A stretch of DNA of 8,212 nt from CAXCDZ01 sp963981525 (GTDB lineage: Bacteria; Patescibacteriota; Microgenomatia; UBA1400; UBA12108), in contig CAXCDZ010000037.1 of the NCBI GenBank assembly GCA_963981525.1, positions 1-8,212 of the forward strand, written 5' to 3'. Both the position numbers and the translations under genes were made by a program. A model generated the notes under the pieces. The model was not told where the DNA came from. It saw only the letters and a program-made list of their open reading frames with translations, and did no database searches. Positions 1 through 4,680 of this stretch are shown in pieces (within the stretch, counting starts at the first letter, position 1; every line of letters begins with the position of its first letter).

Positions 1-98
1 AATGCTTGAATCAAATATACGATTATAGATATATTTATAGGTTAAATTGTGACCCTAAGCATAACGCAACCGAACCGCATAATCTCACATCTGATTGA
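1..98 (+). CDS. C-terminal tail of an unidentified protein, cut by the left edge (copy A)
   Basis: Reading from base 3, an open frame runs in from the left edge and stops at TGA 96-98. Its last 31 residues include the core Asn-Cys-Asp-Pro-Lys (positions 45-59) followed by Glu-Pro (72-77). I do not recognise the family. The main support for coding is a second tail at about 1160-1285 with the same Tyr-Asp ... Cys-Asp-Pro-Lys ... Glu-Pro arrangement. The spacing from the Cys codon to the Glu codon is exactly 24 nt in both, and the upstream spacing differs by 3 nt, a whole codon. The tail ends sooner than copy B, by about 15 residues, so it may itself be frameshifted near base 90. It could also be chance, since only 32 codons are visible. 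Confidence 0.4.
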   Translation, partial: CLNQIYDYRYIYRLNCDPKHNATEPHNLTSD

Positions 99-166
99 CC
101 TGTTCAACCTCTTCTCTCCAGATATGCATCAGCCAGCGGTAGCTATATCCTGTTAAGCAATCAAAC

Positions 167-1108
167 CTAAGAATATGGATCAAATTGACGGATAGATGGT
201 CTTAGCCAACCCTCTAAACAGTCTTCCTCTAATCCTGCGAGATTCTTTTTCCGATATACCTCTGTTCCAGTGCCAAGGATCTCAGCAAAGTACTCAACAA
301 GATCTTCAAAATACCTATTGTAAGTGAAGAAATGACTAAGCCTATGATCTATCTGATAATTTGAATTGATTGATTGGTAGCCACGAATAAACTCTGACTC
401 ATGTTGGAAGAACCATGTATCTCGCTCAGGTGGTGCAAGCAAGATGTTATCCCAATCGATCAAATAGAGATCTGTGGGCGACTTTACAAGAGTATTCCCA
501 CCTGGATCTCCATGTGTGATAACCATTTTATGTTCTCCCGCCTTCAGCTGTTGACTTAGATCCAGAAAGTTTGCGTAGTCATGGCGTACTTCATCTAGAT
601 ACTTTATAAGGAGAGTTCGAAGTGACTGGGTGATCCTATCAGCACTATCACTCTCCACAATGTTATTTAGTTGTTTCTCAAAGCTCTCGGCATATCGGTA
701 ATCAAAATCCTCCTTTGCTGTGGTGACATCAATCTTGCTGGTAGCACTGTGAAGAGTTGAGATCAATCTTCCGAAAGAGTAGAAGTCATAATCCTCGCTC
801 TGCTCTGCGTCTATATAGTTGAATAAAACGATCAACGATCCATCTTTCTGTAGATACAGTTCTCCCTTTCTAGTGGGAATAGGATAGTTCAATCTTTCTA
901 AGCCTTTTTTGTATAGTTCATTTATGACGGGGAGGCTCTCTATAATGGGAGGAATGAAGAGAGGTTTATCTACAATCTTGCAGAAATATCTGATGTCGGA
1001 ACAATTAAGAATAAATGTTTCTGCAACGAACTGTCGAGGAGCCTCTACGAGGCTTTCAATAGCTAAGCCATACTGCTCTTCAATTAACTTCCTGATATGA
1101 TCGTCCAT
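167..1108 (-). CDS. Aminoglycoside phosphotransferase (APH/choline kinase-fold) family protein
   Basis: A 313-residue protein with the catalytic signature of the APH/ChoK kinase-like superfamily. The Brenner motif His-Gly-Asp-Pro-Gly-Gly-Asn is at residues 199-205 (catalytic Asp201, metal-binding Asn205). The metal-binding Ile-Asp-Trp-Asp-Asn motif is at 217-221, followed by Ala-Pro-Pro-Glu-Arg-Asp, which resembles the spectinomycin APH(9)-like branch. Lys44 in the N-lobe is the likely ATP-contacting lysine. The length is usual for the family. The general role is ATP-dependent phosphorylation of a small hydroxylated molecule in the cytosol. The substrate cannot be read from the sequence: aminoglycoside, choline, homoserine-like and sugar kinases share this fold, and drug resistance is not shown. 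The gene is monocistronic and points opposite to its neighbours. The ATG at 1108 is preceded by a TATAAT box six bases away and has no Shine-Dalgarno sequence. I see no clear terminator downstream (99-166). Confidence 0.86.
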   Translation of the reverse strand: MDDHIRKLIEEQYGLAIESLVEAPRQFVAETFILNCSDIRYFCKIVDKPLFIPPIIESLPVINELYKKGLERLNYPIPTRKGELYLQKDGSLIVLFNYIDAEQSEDYDFYSFGRLISTLHSATSKIDVTTAKEDFDYRYAESFEKQLNNIVESDSADRITQSLRTLLIKYLDEVRHDYANFLDLSQQLKAGEHKMVITHGDPGGNTLVKSPTDLYLIDWDNILLAPPERDTWFFQHESEFIRGYQSINSNYQIDHRLSHFFTYNRYFEDLVEYFAEILGTGTEVYRKKNLAGLEEDCLEGWLRPSIRQFDPYS

Positions 1109-1114
1109 AATCTC

Positions 1115-1120
1115 ATTATA
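1115..1120 (-). promoter_or_regulatory. Perfect -10 box (TATAAT), probable leaderless promoter of the APH-like gene
   Basis: On the minus strand TATAAT lies at 1120-1115, with six bases (GAGATT) before the ATG at 1108-1106. Transcription normally starts about 7 nt after the -10 box, which would put the RNA start at or next to the A of the start codon. No -35 hexamer resembling TTGACA is seen 16-18 bases upstream, and there is no Shine-Dalgarno sequence. The arrangement is typical of leaderless transcripts in other bacteria. That it works this way here is inference. Confidence 0.5.
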
Positions 1121-1126
1121 GCTTGA

Positions 1127-1285
1127 AACGAGTTAGAAGCTGGTGGTTCGGAACTACGGTACGATTAGGAGGTAAATTATCTCAAGTGTGACCCCAAGGC
1201 AAGTCAGTTTGAACCGCTCTTAGCTCATTTTGAGCAACTCCGCCAGATGTACGAGACATCAGAACAGGAGAAAAGCGATGTTTAA
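1127..1285 (+). pseudogene. Remnant of an unidentified gene, C-terminal part with an in-frame TAG (copy B)
   Basis: In the frame of codon 1190-1192 (GAC), an open stretch from 1127 to the TAA at 1283-1285 is broken only by TAG at 1166-1168. After that stop it reads Asn-Tyr-Leu-Lys-Cys-Asp-Pro-Lys and then Phe-Glu-Pro-Leu-Leu-Ala-His-Phe-Glu, ending in an acidic, glutamate-rich helix-like tail. No ATG, GTG or TTG lies at a sensible distance in frame after the TAG. The best reading is therefore the 3' end of a decayed or truncated gene. Support comes from the matching tail at 1-98 and from the 8-nt overlap (ATGTTTAA) with the PLD-like gene, a typical coupled-gene junction. AGGAGG at 1167-1172 looks like a ribosome site but has no in-frame start after it. 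Family unknown. Confidence 0.45.
1266..1270 (+). promoter_or_regulatory. Ribosome binding site that decides the PLD-like start
   Basis: AGGAG lies 7 bases before the ATG at 1278. An upstream in-frame ATG at 1230 would add 16 basic residues that sit over the other coding frame of the remnant gene, and it has no comparable site. The start at 1278 is therefore preferred. Confidence 0.7.
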
Positions 1286-1718
1286 GACTTCCTTATTTGA
1301 CGAGTCAACTTTCTATAGACAGTTTACCATGGACTTACTCAAGGCCAAACAGCAGGTAGTGATCGAGAGTCCGTTTATCACTACCAAGCGAATGAATAAG
1401 CTAGTACCTGTGTTTAACAAGCTTGTCAGGCGCGGAGTTAAGATCTATGTCATCACCAGAGACCCTAGAGAGCATCTATCTCCCTACAAAGAGCAGTCTG
1501 AGCGTGAGATATGTCACTTTGAACGGATTGGAGTTCAGACACTAATCTGCAAGGGTAATCACCATCGCAAACTAGCAATCATTGATCAGGAAATATTATG
1601 GGAGGGTAGTCTCAACATATTATCTCAGGTAAAAAGCAGAGAAATTATGCGCCGCTTTGAAGGCGGCGGCTTCGCCGTGGATATGTTTAATTTTTTGAAA
1701 CTCGAGAGGTTTATATAA
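1278..1718 (+). CDS. Phospholipase D-like (single HKD) domain protein
   Basis: A 146-residue protein consisting of one PLD-superfamily domain. The catalytic HxKxxxxD motif is His96-Arg-Lys98 ... Asp103, followed by the customary Gly-Ser-Leu-Asn at 110-113. The strand at residues 26-33 (Val-Val-Ile-Glu-Ser-Pro-Phe) and the segment Gly-Val-Lys-Ile-Tyr-Val-Ile-Thr at 53-60 match the fold's N-terminal half. Enzymes with two HKD motifs act as monomers; a single-motif protein of this size would be expected to pair two subunits to build the active site, as in Nuc-type nucleases. A nucleic-acid phosphodiesterase is more likely than a lipase, because there is no signal peptide or membrane segment. The specific role is unknown. 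It overlaps the remnant upstream gene by 8 nt, so it was probably translationally coupled to it. Its 3' end holds a GC-rich hairpin-forming stretch unlike the rest of the gene. Confidence 0.8.
   Translation: MFKTSLFDESTFYRQFTMDLLKAKQQVVIESPFITTKRMNKLVPVFNKLVRRGVKIYVITRDPREHLSPYKEQSEREICHFERIGVQTLICKGNHHRKLAIIDQEILWEGSLNILSQVKSREIMRRFEGGGFAVDMFNFLKLERFI
1650..1677 (+). repeat. GC-rich overlapping inverted repeats inside the PLD-like gene
   Basis: CGCCGC (1650-1655) pairs with GCGGCG (1663-1668) around a 7-base loop. An alternative hairpin pairs CGGC (1667-1670) with GCCG (1674-1677). Both lie within codons 125-134 of the PLD-like gene (Arg-Arg-Phe-Glu-Gly-Gly-Gly-Phe-Ala-Val), in otherwise AT-rich sequence. 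There is no U-run directly after it, so it is not a standard terminator. It may be only codon choice. Confidence 0.4.
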
Positions 1719-1733
1719 GAGGTTAACACTCAA

Positions 1734-2327
1734 ATGCTATACTACATGACAATGATAGATAAAAAATCAAAAAAAACATTAGATCAAATAAACTTTGTTG
1801 TTTTAAGTAAGTTAACGACAAAGCAAGAGTTGGATGTTTCGGCTTTGACCAAATTAGCATTTGTTGATGTTGACGAGGCAGAGGCAACTGCTGATTTTTA
1901 TCATCCAATGTCAGCTCAGGTATTAGCTTATTCTGATGAGAAGTTGGTAGGTTGGGCAGGAGTTCATGAGACCGAGCAAGACCATCTAGAAAAAACTATT
2001 AAGTTGGGTGGTTATGGGATTTGTACTCATCCAGATTGGCAAAGAAGAGGTATTGCCAGCAAAGTGGCAGAAAAAGCAATGGAGTTTCTCAAAGAATCAG
2101 GTTGCGAGGTCGGATTTCTTTCAGTAAATCCAGGTGATAAGGGTTCAGTACGACTTCATGGGAAGTTTGGATTTGTTATGCTTCCTCAACAGTTTTCTTG
2201 GACAAATAGCTCTGGAGAAGTAAAAAAAGATATTGGCGGAATGATTGCGCCAATTGAATCAAAGCAATTATTCGAGTATATACTTAGTAGTGATGAGCTA
2301 TTTTATGTAGGTCATGGCTATTGGTAG
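1734..2327 (+). CDS. GNAT family N-acetyltransferase
   Basis: A 197-residue protein with the GNAT acetyl-CoA binding core. Motif A spans about residues 92-117, with a beta-strand Gly-Gly-Tyr-Gly-Ile-Cys-Thr-His-Pro and then the pyrophosphate loop Gln103-Arg-Arg-Gly-Ile-Ala108. Motif B-like sequence (Phe-Leu-Ser-Val-Asn then Leu-His-Gly-Lys-Phe-Gly-Phe) follows at 128-147. It should transfer acetyl from acetyl-CoA to an amine in the cytosol. The general layout recalls the AAC(2')/NodA-like branch, but the substrate cannot be assigned. The start at 1734 has AAGAGG at 1717-1722 upstream, 11 bases away; ATGs at 1746 and 1752 are alternatives. It begins 15 nt after the PLD-like stop and may be co-transcribed with it. 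The next gene starts 9 nt after its stop. Confidence 0.82.
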   Translation: MLYYMTMIDKKSKKTLDQINFVVLSKLTTKQELDVSALTKLAFVDVDEAEATADFYHPMSAQVLAYSDEKLVGWAGVHETEQDHLEKTIKLGGYGICTHPDWQRRGIASKVAEKAMEFLKESGCEVGFLSVNPGDKGSVRLHGKFGFVMLPQQFSWTNSSGEVKKDIGGMIAPIESKQLFEYILSSDELFYVGHGYW

Positions 2328-2336
2328 AAAGAAACT

Positions 2337-2546
2337 ATGACAAAACAACCAACAGAAGCAGAAATCCAAAAAGTACTTAAGATGCTTGAGGAATCAGATT
2401 CATCTAGCGCCACTCGCGAGAATGCGCTTAAAGCTATTGAAGGCATGAAGACAATGGCAGGAAAAGTTGTTGATAGAATTGACGACGACATGAAATCAGG
2501 GAAAATAGAGGTTTCTGACGATGGGAAAGTTACCAGGAACGATTAG
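2337..2546 (+). CDS. Small acidic protein of unknown function
   Basis: A 69-residue protein that I do not recognise. It is rich in Glu, Asp and Lys, has no hydrophobic segment, and is predicted by eye to be mostly helical up to about residue 54. It ends in a short polar Lys/Asp tail. It is therefore probably soluble and cytoplasmic. Support for coding is the 9-nt gap after the GNAT stop, a purine-rich leader (GAAAGAAACT) before the ATG, and sensible codon use. The helix-rich, low-complexity look would also suit a small scaffold or regulator, but nothing visible decides that. Confidence 0.6.
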   Translation: MTKQPTEAEIQKVLKMLEESDSSSATRENALKAIEGMKTMAGKVVDRIDDDMKSGKIEVSDDGKVTRND

Positions 2547-2578
2547 TTATAGTAATTAGTAATGATAGACTTACAAAT

Positions 2579-2941
2579 ATGAAAAAAATTGTGCCAGCAC
2601 CAATCAAACCTATCATAAAATATGATGATCTCAATAAAATAGATATTAGGATTGGTTCTATTGAACAAGTTATAGATATAGTCGAATCAGACAAATTAGT
2701 TAAGCTGATTGTAGATTTTGGTGACCATAAACGCAATATTATTGTTGGAATGAAAAAAGAACGAGAAAATCCACAAGAAATAGTCGGATTGCAAGCATTA
2801 TTTGTTGTTAATCTTGAGTCAAGAAAAATGATGGGTCATGAGTCGGAAGGCATGCTTTTCGACATAGGTTATTCTGACAAGATCACTCCAGTTTTAGCTG
2901 TTCCAGAGAAAATAGTTCCCAGTGGAGTTCGTGCTGGTTGA
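2579..2941 (+). CDS. Stand-alone tRNA-binding (EMAP/CsaA/MetG C-terminal type) domain protein
   Basis: A 120-residue protein that is almost entirely one tRNA-binding OB-fold. The diagnostic pattern is Lys-Ile-Asp-Ile-Arg-Ile-Gly at 20-26, Ser-Asp-Lys-Leu-Val-Lys-Leu at 37-43, Val-Asp-Phe-Gly at 45-48, Ile-Ile-Val-Gly at 54-57, and Val-Val-Asn-Leu-Glu-Ser-Arg-Lys-Met-Met-Gly-His-Glu-Ser-Glu-Gly-Met-Leu at 76-93. The last block matches the C-terminal domain of methionyl-tRNA synthetase (N-L-x-x-R-K-[LM]-x-G-x-x-S-x-G-M-L) and the beta-subunit-like free forms. Known relatives bind tRNA elbows or form dimers that act in trans on a synthetase; CsaA relatives have been called chaperones. Here it stands alone with no catalytic domain beside it. 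There is a 32-nt gap after the previous gene and no evident Shine-Dalgarno sequence, so this ATG rests on where the domain begins. Confidence 0.82.
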   Translation: MKKIVPAPIKPIIKYDDLNKIDIRIGSIEQVIDIVESDKLVKLIVDFGDHKRNIIVGMKKERENPQEIVGLQALFVVNLESRKMMGHESEGMLFDIGYSDKITPVLAVPEKIVPSGVRAG

Positions 2942-2950
2942 TCTCCTATT

Positions 2951-3157
2951 TTAAAACGGCAAAACCTCAGAAGATTTAATTCCAAGTGCTTTAACTATTT
3001 TTTCTAATGCCTCATATGAAGGGTTTTCTCCACCACGCTCGATACGAGCATAGTAATTAACATGCATCTTTGCTTTGTCAGCAACTTGTTGTTGGGTAAG
3101 ATCAGATTTACTGCGAGCTATTTTGATGTTTTGTCCAAACTGTTTTTGTGATCCCAT
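2951..3157 (-). CDS. Xre/Cro-type helix-turn-helix transcriptional regulator
   Basis: A 68-residue protein made up of one HTH_3 domain. The DNA-binding helix pair covers about residues 20-41 (Leu-Thr-Gln-Gln-Gln-Val-Ala-Asp-Lys-Ala ... Tyr-Tyr-Ala-Arg-Ile-Glu-Arg-Gly), followed by Asn-Pro-Ser and the closing helix Leu-Glu-Lys-Ile-Val-Lys-Ala-Leu-Gly-Ile. This is the standard single-domain regulator seen alone or with restriction systems (C proteins). An earlier in-frame ATG at 3184 would add nine residues. I prefer 3157 because a purine-rich GAGAGAGAAAG run precedes it, while 3184 has no ribosome site. TACAAT on the minus strand (3188-3183) could be a -10 box giving its own transcript, though no -35 is clear. 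It lies 45 nt after the methyltransferase stop and converges with the tRNA-binding gene. Its targets cannot be read from the sequence. Confidence 0.82.
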   Translation of the reverse strand: MGSQKQFGQNIKIARSKSDLTQQQVADKAKMHVNYYARIERGGENPSYEALEKIVKALGIKSSEVLPF

Positions 3158-3202
3158 ATACTTACTTTCTCTCTCAATAAACATTGTATCATTTTTGAAT
3201 AT

Positions 3203-4036
3203 CTACTTTTGCCCAATAGCGACAATGTGACCTTCTCGCCAATAGAAATTGGGTTGAGCTAGAATATAGTCAGGAGAATTCTTGTCAAGTAAGCTTCTCC
3301 ATTCTTGTTGATTTTCTTCTGTCTGAAGGTTAATTTCTGACCAATTCACGTCTTCCAGACTAAATAGTTTTGTTAGATATTTCATAGTTTTTTCATCAAG
3401 AGGGAATCTACGTTCAATAGTGTGCGTCGATTGACTAATATTATTAAACCCACAGTGTTTAAGAGTACTACGCATTTCAATCGGATGAACAAACCACCGT
3501 TCTTTATCATAGTTACTCATTTCCTTCACTGAATCCCACAAAAGGTTGGTGTTTTTTGTCGGGTGAAAGAAATAAGATGATCCGTCAGTTTCTTTTATCG
3601 CTACTAAACCGTTAGGCTTTAGTACTTGTTTAAATTGATCCAAAGTCTTATTCAAATCATCTTCATCTAGATATTGAGTTACATTTGCACACCAAACAAG
3701 ATCAAAAAAATCATTCTGAAGTTCTAATGCAGTAACATCTCCAACTGAAGCCGAAACTGAAGCCTGGAAACGACCAGCTTTTACGGCATTGTTAACTGCT
3801 TTTATATTTTCCTCGGCCAAATCTATTGCTACTATTTCACCTTGAGAAGTAACCAGCTCAGACAATATATCAAGAAATCTCCCATTACCGCAACCTGCAT
3901 CCAATACTTTCCAACCAGGCTTAATTCCGATTGATTTAATCATACTTCCATATTCAGGCTTGCAAGCATCGAAGTGTAAATCTAGCCAATCGCCTGTAGA
4001 AAAATCATGACCTTGAGAAGTTGTATATTTACTCAT
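3203..4036 (-). CDS. Class I SAM-dependent methyltransferase
   Basis: A 277-residue protein with the Rossmann-fold methyltransferase motifs in order. Motif I is Val-Leu-Asp-Ala-Gly-Cys-Gly-Asn-Gly at 44-52. The acidic ribose-binding end of strand 2 is Ala-Ile-Asp-Leu at 70-73 (Asp72). Gly-Asp-Val is at 99-101, the motif IV region Phe-Asp-Leu-Val-Trp-Cys-Ala-Asn at 111-118, and Leu-Lys-Pro-Asn-Gly-Leu at 139-144. Motif IV lacks the Asn/Asp-Pro-Pro-Tyr of N6-adenine DNA methylases, so a small-molecule or UbiE/methyltransferase-11-type enzyme is more likely than a DNA modification enzyme. The C-terminal ~110 residues are specific to this protein and probably bind substrate. AGGA lies 9 bases before the ATG. 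It starts 32 nt after the peptidase stop, so read-through from the secretion operon is possible. The substrate is unknown. Confidence 0.82.
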   Translation of the reverse strand: MSKYTTSQGHDFSTGDWLDLHFDACKPEYGSMIKSIGIKPGWKVLDAGCGNGRFLDILSELVTSQGEIVAIDLAEENIKAVNNAVKAGRFQASVSASVGDVTALELQNDFFDLVWCANVTQYLDEDDLNKTLDQFKQVLKPNGLVAIKETDGSSYFFHPTKNTNLLWDSVKEMSNYDKERWFVHPIEMRSTLKHCGFNNISQSTHTIERRFPLDEKTMKYLTKLFSLEDVNWSEINLQTEENQQEWRSLLDKNSPDYILAQPNFYWREGHIVAIGQK

Positions 4037-4068
4037 ATTTTCTAATCCTATTCTACATCTATTTTACA

Positions 4069-4677
4069 CTAACTATCTTTCCCTAGAAACACTCTCGGAT
4101 TCACTGGTATTCCATAAACCCTGCTTTCAAAATGTAGATGTGACCCCGTTGACCAGCCAGTAGATCCCATCCTTCCAATCTCGTCCCCAATATTTACCTC
4201 TTGCCCTTCAAAGACAAAGATTTTATCCAAGTGAGCATAGATTGATTTGATGTTATCTCCATGATCAATAATGATATGCTTGCCATATCCCCAGAATATC
4301 TCACCAGCATAGACAACCTCTCCCTGCATAAATGGAGTGATTGGTGTACCTAGAGTATTAGCAATATCAATTCCAGTATGAAAGACCTGATATTTGCTAG
4401 ACTGAGCAAATTCAAGAGTAATCACGCCTTGCACAGGCCAAGCAATAGTCGGATCAATCTCATTAACTACTTCACCAGTAGCAGGGTCTAAGATCTGGAT
4501 GTTCTTAGTTTCACTATCCACTCCCACCAAAGCGTCAGACACGACATTAATACCAGTGTGAGCCAGGATGAAAACGGCAATCACTGGCAACATGATCACT
4601 ACCAAAAATGCCAGGAAGACCAATTTCAATTCTTTTCTAAAAGAAAATATCATGGCAACTTTGGCGTAAATATTCAT
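4069..4677 (-). CDS. Membrane-anchored M23 (LytM) family peptidoglycan endopeptidase
   Basis: A 202-residue protein with one N-terminal membrane segment (about residues 18-38) and a C-terminal M23 metallopeptidase domain (about 95-196). All expected residues are present: His100 and Asp104 in His-Thr-Gly-Ile-Asp-Ile-Ala, His149 in Tyr-Ala-His-Leu, and His180/His182 in Ser-His-Leu-His-Phe-Glu. It should therefore be an active Zn2+ enzyme cutting peptide cross-links of the wall, on the outer face of the membrane. It begins 3 nt after the VirB4 stop, so it belongs to the secretion operon. There it would do the job that a VirB1-type lytic transglycosylase does in Gram-negative systems or a CHAP/M23 protein does in Gram-positive ones, opening a passage through the wall. 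No strong ribosome site is seen; translation is probably coupled to virB4. Confidence 0.88.
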   Translation of the reverse strand: MNIYAKVAMIFSFRKELKLVFLAFLVVIMLPVIAVFILAHTGINVVSDALVGVDSETKNIQILDPATGEVVNEIDPTIAWPVQGVITLEFAQSSKYQVFHTGIDIANTLGTPITPFMQGEVVYAGEIFWGYGKHIIIDHGDNIKSIYAHLDKIFVFEGQEVNIGDEIGRMGSTGWSTGSHLHFESRVYGIPVNPRVFLGKDS

Positions 4678-4680
4678 GAG

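Noticed and set aside
95..111. Imperfect 17-base dyad (GATTGACCTGTTCAACC region) as a terminator or operator
   Set aside because: Two of eight pairs mismatch and there is no T-run; it does not match a LexA-type box well enough to name.
909..1100. 63-codon plus-strand open frame opposite the APH-like gene
   Set aside because: It lies wholly antisense to a well-supported gene, has no ribosome site and no recognisable motif.
1230..1277. Longer N-terminus for the PLD-like protein
   Set aside because: The extra 16 residues overlap the other coding frame, and the ATG at 1278 has AGGAG at good spacing.
1650..1720. Rho-independent terminator after the PLD-like gene
   Set aside because: The GC hairpin is inside the coding region and the T-run at about 1690 is too far away.
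1723..1908. 61-codon minus-strand frame over the GNAT gene, with a hydrophobic end
   Set aside because: Antisense to the GNAT coding region; the hydrophobic run is the complement of Lys/Glu-rich codons.
2530..2736. 68-codon minus-strand hydrophobic frame over the tRNA-binding gene
   Set aside because: Antisense shadow of a clear domain, with no ribosome site.
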